Assembly: GCA_030054735.1 (NCBI GenBank)
Contig: JASGVX010000003.1
Span: 65,532 to 110,151, forward strand
Reading direction: 5' to 3'
DNA: 44,620 nucleotides
DNA from: Methanobacteriota archaeon
Lineage (GTDB): Archaea > Halobacteriota > Methanosarcinia > Methanosarcinales > Methanosarcinaceae
Shown here in pieces: positions 34,989-43,212 of the stretch. Under the pieces are notes generated by a model that was not told the DNA's origin, did not search any database, and saw only the letters and a list, made by a program, of their open reading frames with translations. Made by a program: the position numbers and the translations under genes. Within the stretch, counting starts at the first letter, position 1. Each line of letters opens with the position of its first letter.

Positions 34989-35426
34989 TCAGATTTTTTC
35001 AAGTTCTTTCATGTTGATTAGCTTTATATTGTTCTCTTCCAGCGTTTTTACGGCTTTCTGGATATCGCTTACCCGGACAATAAGAAGGGCTTTCTGGTTT
35101 CTGGTAACAAAAGCATAGGCATAGTCAAGGTTAATATTAGCTTCTCCGAAAACCTCGGCAATCCGGGACATACTGCCAGGGACGTCTTCCATTTCGATTC
35201 CCAGAACGCTGGTTTCCGAAACCGTGAACCCACCATCATGGAGTATGCGGTGGGCATAATCCGACCTGTCCACAACCATGCGAATGATTCCGAAATCTCC
35301 TGATTCGGCAATGGTAAATGCCCTTATGTTTATGCCGGCATTCTTCAATTTATTTGCCACACTTGCAAGTCTGCCAGGTTTGTTTTCCGCAAAAAGGGAA
35401 ATTTGTTTTATCACTTTGTCTTCCAT
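34989..35426 (-). CDS. Tandem ACT-domain protein
   Basis: Two ACT domains in about 145 aa. The first begins KQISLFAENKPGRLASVANK with INIRAFTIAESGDFGIIRMVV. The second begins VLGIEMEDVPGSMSRIAEVF with INLDYAYAFVTRNQKALLIV. ACT pairs bind amino acids and regulate enzymes of amino-acid or aromatic-acid metabolism. It follows the acyl-CoA ligase gene on the same strand. That pairing is common in archaea, where the partners are linked to indolepyruvate/aryl-acid metabolism (family knowledge). I use the ATG at 35426; an ATG at 35438 adds four residues. Confidence 0.85.
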   Translation of the reverse strand: MEDKVIKQISLFAENKPGRLASVANKLKNAGINIRAFTIAESGDFGIIRMVVDRSDYAHRILHDGGFTVSETSVLGIEMEDVPGSMSRIAEVFGEANINLDYAYAFVTRNQKALLIVRVSDIQKAVKTLEENNIKLINMKELEKI

Positions 35427-35794
35427 TCCAGCACCCATGTCCTTTTATCCCATATTTCCTTTAGATTTATTCTTTTCTATCGAATTTATAAAACTTTAAT
35501 TCTCTTCCTTTTCTTGCTTTTTCCGTTAATTCTTTTTCCGTTAATTCTTTTTCCTCTTACTTCTGTTCTCAATATTTTTCTCAGAATGAATATAAGTTTC
35601 TATCTTTATTTTAAGCTTACAGGTGTATTATTTTTACGATATCAAACTCTACCGGATTTTTAATAAAAGCTTAAAAAAGGGACTGAAAAAAGGAATACCG
35701 GAATTAGCAGTATTTTTAGATCTTATTACGGTATTCCTTTTTTCTTTCCGGAATATAAATTTCCTGGCTTTTTTAGATCTTCAAATTAAAGCTT
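35427..35794. other. Spacer between the acyl-CoA ligase and ACT genes
   Basis: About 370 bases with short T-rich direct repeats (TTAATTCTTTTTCCG at about 35525-35545). An inverted repeat, GGAATACCG and CGGTATTCC, lies at 35693-35737, beyond the ligase stop, and may be a 3'-end hairpin. No ORF with credible composition was seen. Confidence 0.5.
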
Positions 35795-37099
35795 TCAGAT
35801 CTTCCTCTTATCTATGACTTTCTTTGATTTGCCTTCCGAACGCGGCAGAGTGCCGTGTTCAACAAGTTCCACTTCGACTGCAAGGTTAAGCACGCTCTTT
35901 AAAGCGCTTCCAATCTTCTTTTTAAGGGCCATCATATCCGACATCCTATCACTGAAGGCAGACTCATGCATCTCAATCTGTACCTTCATTGAGTCAAGTG
36001 GTCCTATTCTGTCCACAATTATCATGAAATGGTTCCCAACTTCGGGAATATTCATCAAAACCGACTCGACCTGACCAGGGAAGACATTTATACCGCGCAC
36101 GATAATCATATCGTCCGAACGCCCGCTGATGCGTGTGATCCTTGGATGTGTCCTGCCGCATTTGCAGGGTTCAGAATGTTTTCTGGTTAGATCCCTTATT
36201 TTGTAGCGGATAAGGGGATTTGCTTCTTTTATAAGGGTGGTGATTACAAGTTCCCCAGTCTCTCCATCAGGGACAGGCTCTTCTGTATCGGGATCCAGTA
36301 CTTCCACCAGGAACATGTCTGCCCATATATGGATGCCGCACTGTTCATTACATTCTGTAAAGAGGGGGCCGCTGAGTTCTGAAGTCCCGTAGATATCGTA
36401 GGCTTTAATGCCTGACTCATCTTCTATCCTTTTTTTGAGTTCCTCAGACCAGGGTTCGGCCCCGAAAAATCCCTTCTTTAATTTTGTGTCCTTCTGTATG
36501 CTGATGCCTTCTTTCCTGGCAGTTTCAATTATATGTAAGAAATAAGAAGGGGTGCAGGCTATAGCTGTCGAACCGAGGTCTTTCATAAGTTCAAGCTGGC
36601 GCTCTGTGTTTCCCGAACTTGTAGGGAGGACGGTTGCTCCAAGTTTTTCACTTCCATAATGGGTACCGAACCCGCCTGTAAAAAGTCCATACCCATAACT
36701 TACCTGAAGTATATCGTCTTTTCCCATACCAGCGGACCTGAAAGCTCTGGCAAGAGACTCTGCCCAGTTCTCAATGTCTTTGTGAGTGTACCCAACTACT
36801 GTCGGTTTTCCTGTAGTACCAGAGGACGCGTGGAATCGGGCAAGCTTTGAGTTCGGAACACAAAACATTCCGGTAGGGTAAGTATCTCTGAGATCCTGCT
36901 TATATGTAAAAGGTAATTTCCTGATATCTTTGAGAGTCTGGATATCTTCCGGGCGAACCCCATGTTCGTCAAATCTTTTCCTGTAAAAGGGAGAGTTCTC
37001 ATACACATAATGTACAAGTTTTTTCAATTTTTCTTCCTGCAGCTTTCTCAAGTTATCCGCAGGCATTGTCTCTATTTCAGGATCCCAGTATTCTGGCAT
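35795..37099 (-). CDS. Phenylacetate-CoA ligase family (PaaK-like) acyl-CoA synthetase
   Basis: Activates an aryl or related carboxylic acid to its CoA thioester with ATP. The 434-aa length is the usual PaaK size. The phosphate-binding loop ASSGTTGKPTVVGYT is at 91-105, followed by YGYGLFTGGFG. The adenylation motif YDIYGTSELSGP lies near 235, TGELVITTL near 280, and RSDDMIIVRGINVFPGQVES begins the C-terminal PaaK domain. In methanogens the likely role is with arylpyruvate:ferredoxin oxidoreductases in aromatic amino-acid metabolism (inference). It precedes the ACT gene. Confidence 0.92.
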   Translation of the reverse strand: MPEYWDPEIETMPADNLRKLQEEKLKKLVHYVYENSPFYRKRFDEHGVRPEDIQTLKDIRKLPFTYKQDLRDTYPTGMFCVPNSKLARFHASSGTTGKPTVVGYTHKDIENWAESLARAFRSAGMGKDDILQVSYGYGLFTGGFGTHYGSEKLGATVLPTSSGNTERQLELMKDLGSTAIACTPSYFLHIIETARKEGISIQKDTKLKKGFFGAEPWSEELKKRIEDESGIKAYDIYGTSELSGPLFTECNEQCGIHIWADMFLVEVLDPDTEEPVPDGETGELVITTLIKEANPLIRYKIRDLTRKHSEPCKCGRTHPRITRISGRSDDMIIVRGINVFPGQVESVLMNIPEVGNHFMIIVDRIGPLDSMKVQIEMHESAFSDRMSDMMALKKKIGSALKSVLNLAVEVELVEHGTLPRSEGKSKKVIDKRKI

Positions 37100-37487
37100 T
37101 TTTTCACGCTCTTTGTTTTTATTTTGAGCTCTTTTTGTTTCAGGCCGCAGCTCTCTCAGCCTTTTTTATGTATGTTTTTCATTTCATGCCACTTAAGGTC
37201 ATGCTTAAGATGCTATTTTTTTCGTTCCGGCTTTTCGTTCCAGAAAGTTGAGACACTTTCGAGCGGATACAAACTTCCGGTAGATATGTTAATGGATAAA
37301 GGAAGATTAAGTTGAATTCTCATATAAATAATAGTTGTTGCCACTGGATAGAAAAATGATCTTCTTCAAATTTAATTAAAATAGACTGAAATATAGCCTA
37401 ATAAAAAAATAGTAACTTTTGACAAGAAGAAAAGTTAAATTTATTTTTCCATCTTTTTCTATTTATTTGTTCATTATGATTTATTTA
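37100..37487. other. Intergenic, upstream of the acyl-CoA ligase gene
   Basis: 388 bases, AT-rich; open frames here are low-complexity. It must carry the ligase promoter. No repeat or structured element was seen. Confidence 0.4.
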
Positions 37488-38492
37488 TCAATCATCTTCA
37501 TTGACTTCAATATCATCCTCGGAAATCTCTTTTGAACTTGTTCCGAGGGAAGCCTCAAGGATATTTTTTGTCATTTCCCTGCATTTATGGAGCACATCTT
37601 CCATATTGGCAATTATATCTATTCCTGCAGCTCCTGAATGCCCGCCTCCGGTGCCGTTATATTCGTTACTTATGTCTTCCATCAACTGGCCAAGGTTGAC
37701 TCCTGCATTCACAGCGTCGCGTTTTGCCCTTGCACTTACTCTTACACTTTCTCCTTTTGTAGTACCAACGAAAGCCACATCAGCCCCTATGTTTGTCAGC
37801 ATGGAAGAGGCAGAGCCTCCAAAAGAACTCACATGAGAAGAAGCTATAAGCATATCTCCTACCCTGTCGAGTTTAACTCTGCTCGCTGCCTTCAGTATAG
37901 CTATGCGCATTGAGATATCCTGAGGGGTGGAAGCCATCAGGTCAAGTACTTCTCCATACTCAACTCCGCTGGCCTCAATTATTTTTGCCACTGTCCGGAA
38001 AGTATCGACCGTTGCGTGCTTGAAGTGCCCAGTATCAGTCACAATCCCTGTAAGCATTCCAATTCCCATCCTGCGGTTAATCGGCGCTTCCATGACTTTC
38101 AGGATATCGTAAACTATCTCTACAGTCGAAGTCGTGTTCCTGTGCAGGTAAAATTCTGCATCTTCGGTAAGGGCAGTAGTGGTATGGTGGTCAATTACAC
38201 AGTAACTTGTCAGCTCTATGTCGTTTAGCTGTGCTTTTGTAGAGGTATCAACAACGACTACAAAACCGTAATTTGCAGGATCTGGCTTATCCACTACTTC
38301 AATTCCGAGCCTGTCGATCAGAAGGGATGCTACACGGTTACATCCATCTACGAGTCCAATGCTTCCCCCTAAAGCTTCAGAAAGAGCAAAAGCACTGCTA
38401 ACGGCATCCGGATCTGCATTCCTATGACACAAATACAGAATGTTTCGATAGTCACGGAGCCGGTTAAAAAACTCCACTTCATCAACTTGCAT
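37488..38492 (-). CDS. DHH/DHHA1 family phosphoesterase
   Basis: Metal-dependent phosphoesterase of the RecJ/NrnA group, acting on short oligonucleotides or nucleotide-type substrates. The 334-aa protein shows HRNADPDAVSSAF (23-35), VVVDTSTKAQ near 78, IDHHTTTAL near 101, GIVTDTGHFKH near 145, and the DHHA1 substrate loop GTGGGHSGAAG near 280. It ends in an acidic tail (EDDIEVNEDD). It is in line with prefoldin beta upstream, a frequent archaeal neighbour, but a MITE C copy now separates them. Substrate unproven. Confidence 0.9.
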   Translation of the reverse strand: MQVDEVEFFNRLRDYRNILYLCHRNADPDAVSSAFALSEALGGSIGLVDGCNRVASLLIDRLGIEVVDKPDPANYGFVVVVDTSTKAQLNDIELTSYCVIDHHTTTALTEDAEFYLHRNTTSTVEIVYDILKVMEAPINRRMGIGMLTGIVTDTGHFKHATVDTFRTVAKIIEASGVEYGEVLDLMASTPQDISMRIAILKAASRVKLDRVGDMLIASSHVSSFGGSASSMLTNIGADVAFVGTTKGESVRVSARAKRDAVNAGVNLGQLMEDISNEYNGTGGGHSGAAGIDIIANMEDVLHKCREMTKNILEASLGTSSKEISEDDIEVNEDD

Positions 38493-38571
38493 TGTCCACT
38501 CTGGTTACCGTTTTTTATAAATTTCGAAAATCCCGAAACTCCAGGATTTCGGCACATTCTCCGTTACAACT

Positions 38572-38682
38572 CTAGTGTCATGGCAATTTTAATTTTTGCA
38601 TATTGTTTTCGGTATTATACCTTCAAAGCATAAGGGTTCAGAGCTTAATAGGTGATCAATAATTAAACGTTCTTGACACTAG
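38572..38682. mobile_element. MITE family C-like copy between pfdB and the DHH gene
   Basis: Perfect short inverted ends CTAGTGTCA and TGACACTAG bound 111 bases of AT-rich non-coding DNA. The ends agree with the outer part of the 24778 pair; the interior differs. Insertion at CTAG is again suggested. It lengthens the gap within what is normally a close gene pair. Confidence 0.7.
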
Positions 38683-38719
38683 TTCTTTGCTGTATCCGAT
38701 TTACGTAAAAATTAAAAAG

Positions 38720-39073
38720 TTATTGCGCTCTGGGTCCGAGAGCCTGCTGGATCTGCTCCTGAAGCTGTTTGAAGCGGGTAGTGAGTCTTTCTTCCTGCCT
38801 GGAAATAGACTGATGCCTGAGAGAAAGAGTTTCTTCTCTATCTTTAAGTTTCGAAACCGCCTCCTCTTTACTTGTTTTTATGACCAGTTCTCCGACGTTG
38901 CGGTAAATCACTGCGTCGTCAGCCAGTCTATCCAATTCATCAAGAGCCATTTTTGACTCCTTTTGCATAGCTTCAATCTGAGATTTTTGCATGGCCAGAG
39001 CCTGAACCTGCTGCTGTACCTGCTGAAGCTGTGCTATCTGGTTCTGGATTTGAGGAGGTAATTCTGAAGTCAT
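38720..39073 (-). CDS. pfdB: Prefoldin subunit beta
   Basis: Subunit of the hexameric archaeal prefoldin chaperone, which carries unfolded proteins to the thermosome. The 117 aa form two long coiled-coil helices (PPQIQNQIAQLQQVQQQVQA and EETLSLRHQSISRQEERLTT) around the short hairpin segment with DDAVIYRNVGELVIKTSKEE, the family's typical length and layout. ATG follows GGTGAAAAT. The ribosomal or RNA polymerase genes that often precede pfdB in archaea are not present; a repeat-bearing gap and the divergent M42 gene are there instead. Confidence 0.94.
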   Translation of the reverse strand: MTSELPPQIQNQIAQLQQVQQQVQALAMQKSQIEAMQKESKMALDELDRLADDAVIYRNVGELVIKTSKEEAVSKLKDREETLSLRHQSISRQEERLTTRFKQLQEQIQQALGPRAQ

Positions 39074-39544
39074 ATAATTTTCACCTGAGTCTCAATAAAC
39101 CTGAAGGGATTTTAATGTTTCTGTCCTTACAGCTTCCGAAAATTCCCCTCTATCACAGAAAGAGATTAATAGCGCCTGCCAAAAACTCAAACAACAAGTT
39201 TAACTTAAAAATTGACATTCAAACAATTCAATTAATATAAAAGACCTGATGTAAAAAAATGTATTCACAACATTGACTATTTCCAGAAGATTTGCGTTTA
39301 AACCTGTTATTCGTGTTTAAACCTGTTATTCGTGTTTAAACCTGTTTATATCCATAATAAATCTTTTAGCAAAGGATATTCATAAATGAGTATTTAAAAT
39401 AACTGGACATTTATTATATATTATATTAAACAGATTAATTAGCGAATAGGTTCAGAAAGCCAAACTAAAATAGCATCCACGGGATTAGCCTGTGGTCTTC
39501 AGATTGACATTAGAGATTAAAACAAGATTCAGGGGATTTCTTAT
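39074..39544. other. Divergent promoter region of pfdB and the M42 gene
   Basis: 471 bases, AT-rich. It contains the 19-bp repeat array at 39294-39346 and T/A-rich TATA-like tracts near 39412-39426. No ORF or RNA gene was seen. Confidence 0.5.
39294..39346. repeat. 19-bp tandem repeat, three copies
   Basis: GTTTAAACCTGTTATTCGT repeats with an exact 19-base period (GTTTAAAC at 39296, 39315 and 39334). Each unit holds the palindrome GTTTAAAC. It lies about 200 bases upstream of both divergent genes. Confidence 0.88.
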
Positions 39545-40630
39545 ATGGAAAAAAATACTGAAAATGGCGGAAAGCTTGAAGAAATAAAATGTCTTCTCGA
39601 AAAATTCACAAATGCACATGGAATTTCCGGTTTTGAAGGTGAGGTACGGGAGCTGCTTGAAAAAGAGCTTGAGCCCTATGTTGACAGTATGAAAAAGGAC
39701 ACTATGGGGAACCTTATTGCTGTTAAAGAGGGAAAAGGGCCTTCTGTAATGCTGGCTGCCCATATGGACGAAATAGGGTTAATGGTCAGGTATATTGATG
39801 AAAATGGGTTCCTGCGCTTTGTCGGGATTGGGGGATGGTTTGACCAGACTCTTCTGAACCAGAGAGTTATAGTACACGGAAAAAAGGGCCCTATTTACGG
39901 AGTTATAGGTTCCAAGCCTCCTCATGTGATGAAAGATGAGGACAGAAAAAAACCCTTGAAACTTGAGGATATGTTTATTGATATCGGAGCAAAGGACCGG
40001 GAGGACGCCGAAAACCTTGGTATCGAAATAGGAACCCCGGTTTCAACTGACCAGGAATTCATGCCCCTGGCAAATGCTAAGGTTACCTCCAAGGCTTTTG
40101 ATAACCGCGCAGGAGTTGTAATCCTCCTTGAGGTCATGAAACGGCTCCATGAACGTAAAGTCGAAGCAAATGTCTATGCTGTGGGTACGGTTCAGGAAGA
40201 AGTGGGGCTTAAAGGGGCAAAAACCTGTGCTTTTGGGATCTATCCGGATGCCGCCCTTGCACTTGATACTACTATCTCTGGAGATCATCCAGGAATCAAC
40301 AAGACTGATTCAACCCTGGAACTGGGAAAAGGTCCCGTAATAACTGTAGTAGACGCATCAGGAAGGGGGCTCATAGCCCATCCCCAGATTCTCAAATGGC
40401 TCAGGGAAACAGCTGATAAAAATGAGATCCCTTATCAGTTGGGTGTAGGTTCTGGCGGTACCACGGATGCTACATCAATCCACCTAACAAAGGAAGGAAT
40501 TCCTACAGGTACGGTTAGCATAGCTACACGTTATATTCACTCTCCTGTAGAAGTTCTGGATATGGCAGATGTAGAAGCTTGCATTTCCCTCATTGTAAGT
40601 GCAATAGAAAATGTAAAAGAGTACTTCTAA
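39545..40630 (+). CDS. M42-family aminopeptidase
   Basis: Dizinc aminopeptidase of the TET/deblocking or glutamyl-aminopeptidase type, forming large cytoplasmic assemblies that clear peptides. The 361-aa protein has the expected metal and catalytic blocks: AAHMDEIGLMV (His ligand), SKAFDNRAGVVILLEV (bridging Asp), GTVQEEVGLKGAKT (Glu base and ligand), ALDTTISGDHPG (Asp ligand) and TRYIHSPVEVLDMADVE (His ligand). GVGSGGTTDATSIH is also family-typical. ATG with AGGGG upstream. Specificity cannot be read from sequence. Confidence 0.93.
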   Translation: MEKNTENGGKLEEIKCLLEKFTNAHGISGFEGEVRELLEKELEPYVDSMKKDTMGNLIAVKEGKGPSVMLAAHMDEIGLMVRYIDENGFLRFVGIGGWFDQTLLNQRVIVHGKKGPIYGVIGSKPPHVMKDEDRKKPLKLEDMFIDIGAKDREDAENLGIEIGTPVSTDQEFMPLANAKVTSKAFDNRAGVVILLEVMKRLHERKVEANVYAVGTVQEEVGLKGAKTCAFGIYPDAALALDTTISGDHPGINKTDSTLELGKGPVITVVDASGRGLIAHPQILKWLRETADKNEIPYQLGVGSGGTTDATSIHLTKEGIPTGTVSIATRYIHSPVEVLDMADVEACISLIVSAIENVKEYF

Positions 40631-40944
40631 GGCTCTTGCAGCACCCGAATTGCGATTCGGGAGCCCGCCGTCCTTTTCGCTGCGCTCAAGAGGACTAATT
40701 TATGGTTAAAAAATGAGCTGAGCTCAAAAGGGAAAATTTTAGGTTTCTCACCTTTGAGTATAAAGCCATATTTTTTGTCAAGTCTACCAAGGTAAACTGA
40801 CACTTTACGACCCTTCTTGATTTTTTTGTCATATCTACTCGTAGAGCGATAAACATAATGACAGTCGCCTCGAACTTTAATTTCAAGACATTTTTCTCCA
40901 GCTTTACGCTGATCTTCAAGCCAGTCTTTTGCCCAGGTTTCCAT
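40627..40944 (-). pseudogene. N-terminal fragment of an IS1634-like transposase
   Basis: 105 aa: METWAKDWLEDQRKAGEKCL, then CHYVYRSTSRYDKKIKKGRK and SVYLGRLDKKYGFILKG. This looks like the N-terminal domain of large Methanosarcina IS1634/IS4-type transposases (recalled from family features). The catalytic DDE part is missing and the end runs into GC-rich sequence overlapping the M42 stop by four bases. It is on the strand opposite to the C-terminal fragment at 41135, so they are not one simple deletion. Confidence 0.55.
40644..40661 (+). terminator. Hairpin just after the M42 gene
   Basis: CCCGAAT and ATTCGGG pair around a TGCG loop, starting 14 bases after the M42 stop. No T-run follows. It lies in the GC-rich piece that may be an insertion-sequence edge, so the terminator call is weak. 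Confidence 0.35.
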
Positions 40945-41134
40945 ATTCTATATTGTATAGGGAATATAGTATAAGTAAATTTCTATTTGAAATGATTCGA
41001 TTGAAGTTTAAAAAAAGAAAAAATAAACAAATTCTAGGATATAGTCCCTATAATTAAGTGGAGTTAAGGGTGCAAATATCTCTCAGTAGTTTTGAGTGAA
41101 TTTATGATGAATTGAGTAAAATTTATATCTGAAG

Positions 41135-41437
41135 GTGGGGAATTTTAAACCGGCCAAAATGGGGAAAATTAAACCGGCGTTGACACCGTTGAGAGTGTGG
41201 TCGGAAGATAGCATTTATGGAGCTATTATCCTTGGATTTATCGCTCAATTATTCATATCGCTGATGCGATATGAATTTGAAGAGCTAAAACACGTATCTA
41301 CAAAATTCATTAAAAAAAGCTTGAAGAAATTGACACTTACAATCAAGTTCAAGATAAATGGAGTAAACAAGTATATTTTTGCGAATTTTGAAAGGACCAA
41401 CAGCTTGATTGTAGCAAATTTATATGAAATTATATAG
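41135..41437 (+). pseudogene. C-terminal fragment of an IS1634-like transposase
   Basis: Only the end of the protein is present. PLRVWSEDSIYGAIILGFIA and QLFISLMRYEFEELKHVSTK match the closing region of these transposases, where RV, SED and GFIAQL follow the last catalytic Glu. The Glu-containing core upstream is absent; the first 17 or so residues of the open frame are read from a foreign terminal-repeat sequence (41137-41179). Non-functional. Confidence 0.65.
41137..41179 (+). repeat. Two 19-bp direct repeats, insertion-sequence end remnant
   Basis: GGGGAATTTTAAACCGGCC (41137) and GGGGAAAATTAAACCGGCG (41161) are direct repeats 24 bases apart. Multiple short repeats of this kind at one end are typical of IS21-type elements, so this may be such an end joined to the transposase fragment. 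The family assignment is tentative. Confidence 0.5.
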
Positions 41438-41554
41438 CATATGTAACAAATTTTTATAAATTTTAAAGATTTGTCAAGTCCAGTTGGGACAAAAAAGAAG
41501 GAAAATATCAGTACCAATTAGTGGGTACTGTCAAACTTAGGTTAAATGAAAAAT

Positions 41555-42184
41555 TTAAAGCCCGAGCACTTCATAAATCAATTTCATAGCTTTCTTTTCA
41601 CCCTCGCCCCCGCATCTGGAAGCAAGGCTCTCGTAATGAATTATCCATTCGAGGTATTTTTTGTCTCCTGTAAGCTGATAGCGGGTTGCATGGACTGCAG
41701 CCTCGAGCACGGCATTGAAACCTCGATTGGGGGCTGGAATCGCCCTCCTGTTCGCCTCACAAAAGCCCGCCCCAAGAGGAATGAGGTCGGATACTACAGT
41801 CTCTTCCATATTCTTGATGTCGGTGCACCTGAAAGCCACCCAGGAAATGGCCGATTTCAAGACAGGAAACTTTTTCCCACCAATGTCCACAAAATTGAAT
41901 TCGGTAGATTCGATATCAAAGAAGGTGGAACGTACAAGGAGCAGGGGGTCGTATACCACGTTTGCTACAAGGAACCCCTCCCTGACCAGGTTTTCCCCGG
42001 TATGGCTGCCTTTGAAAATACGGACAAAGGTCTTCTGGTTTTTCCTGATAATTCCGATAGGGGCCGCATTGGGGGCATCAAGCCCGGTACTTACGATTGT
42101 CTCAGAAATACCTTCCAGAATCCCGTATTCTGAGAGGTCGATATCTGGTTTACAGCTATCTCCGGATTCATCAATTTTCTTCAA
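41555..42184 (-). CDS. DUF447 family protein
   Basis: A 209-aa protein of the archaeal DUF447 family, whose fold is related to flavin-binding split barrels. Visible: ISETIVSTGLDAPNAAPIGI at 27-46, TFVRIFKGSHTGENLV, GFLVANVVYDPLLLVRSTFF, and a helical C-terminal part (NRGFNAVLEAAVHATRYQLT). It starts at TTG (42184), overlapping the stop of the CitG-like gene by four bases, with GGAGG 9 bases upstream, so coupling is clear. DUF447 and CitG-like genes also occur together in the tetrahydromethanopterin gene clusters of methylotrophs, as I recall, which hints at C1-cofactor synthesis. Confidence 0.85.
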   Translation of the reverse strand: MKKIDESGDSCKPDIDLSEYGILEGISETIVSTGLDAPNAAPIGIIRKNQKTFVRIFKGSHTGENLVREGFLVANVVYDPLLLVRSTFFDIESTEFNFVDIGGKKFPVLKSAISWVAFRCTDIKNMEETVVSDLIPLGAGFCEANRRAIPAPNRGFNAVLEAAVHATRYQLTGDKKYLEWIIHYESLASRCGGEGEKKAMKLIYEVLGL

Positions 42185-43212
42185 AAACGTAGTCCTCCAA
42201 GAAGGGCAATAAAAAGCCCTGCAATAATGATATCAGCCGTAGAGCCCGGATTGATCCTTTTTTCCAGAAGCTCGGAATCAAATTCCTGTATTTCAGGCAG
42301 GATGAAAACAAAATCATTTGCGGTCTTCCCTGAAGTTTCCCAGTCTGAAAGAATCTTGCCTGCTCTGGAAGAGACATAATCAGCAGTTTCTGCATCAAAC
42401 TTGGTCTGGATAAAAGTATCCCTATGCATTGAAAGCAGTTTCAGAAAAGTGTATACTACAGCCTCATTGATTCCTGTGCCCGAGCAGATTGAACCTGTCA
42501 AAGCTTCTGCACCGTAGTTTCGTGCATGCATGAACCCAAGAATGCTTTTTGCGCACTCAAGGCAGAGCCTGAAACCTGAGACCCACTCATTTGCGATCAG
42601 GTCATAGTCCCTGGCAATATCCATAAGGGTGTAAAGAGTAATATTCTGTTTTCTTAGATCTGCAGTTGATCCGGGGTCTTTAAGGTCAAACTCGTCCACG
42701 CTGTTTACCCTGACTCCTGCATGGCCAAAAGCCCTGTAAAAATCAACAGCATCTTCACAGTCCGTTGAGCGGACAAAAGAATGGGCACGGGAAGCAAGTT
42801 CCTCATATTCTCCGATTTCAAGCCTGAAACCTTCTTTTCCGCTGCTGGACTGTTCCCTTGAAAGTTCGCCTGCAGCCATTGACAGAGGGATCAGGAGTAA
42901 AAAAGCCCCAAAATGTGTGTTTCCTCCCTGCTGCCAGGCAGAGCTTTCGTAAACTGCACTCCTGAGAAGCGCACCTATCCTTTCTCTGTTCTTTGCAGCA
43001 AGCTCAAGGACAGGGTAGACGGCAACCGAAGAGGCAAGAAAATGCTCAAAACAGGTATCAGGATAATTATGTTCTCTATCAACATTTCCTGGTTTAGGAG
43101 AAGCTGAGACCTCAAGCAGCATAGCAAGCTGTGCACAGCGCGCGATCAGGCTTGGGGTAAGAGATTCCCCTACATGTGTATGACAGGAAAAGACAGTGTT
43201 ATTGGGATTCAT
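42181..43212 (-). CDS. Triphosphoribosyl-dephospho-CoA synthase (CitG) family protein
   Basis: A 343-aa member of the CitG/MdcB family, which in bacteria joins ATP's ribose to dephospho-CoA to make the citrate-lyase prosthetic group. Motifs are LLEVSASPKPGNVDREH, HFLASSVAVYPVLELA, GGNTHFGAFLLLIPL and GSICSGTGINEAVVYTF. No citrate or malonate lyase genes are near, so the bacterial role is unlikely. With DUF447 next door, a related phosphoribosyl transfer in methanopterin-type cofactor synthesis is more plausible (inference). The ATG has AGGA 9 bases upstream and overlaps the marker 9 gene by 14 bases. Confidence 0.87.
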   Translation of the reverse strand: MNPNNTVFSCHTHVGESLTPSLIARCAQLAMLLEVSASPKPGNVDREHNYPDTCFEHFLASSVAVYPVLELAAKNRERIGALLRSAVYESSAWQQGGNTHFGAFLLLIPLSMAAGELSREQSSSGKEGFRLEIGEYEELASRAHSFVRSTDCEDAVDFYRAFGHAGVRVNSVDEFDLKDPGSTADLRKQNITLYTLMDIARDYDLIANEWVSGFRLCLECAKSILGFMHARNYGAEALTGSICSGTGINEAVVYTFLKLLSMHRDTFIQTKFDAETADYVSSRAGKILSDWETSGKTANDFVFILPEIQEFDSELLEKRINPGSTADIIIAGLFIALLGGLRF

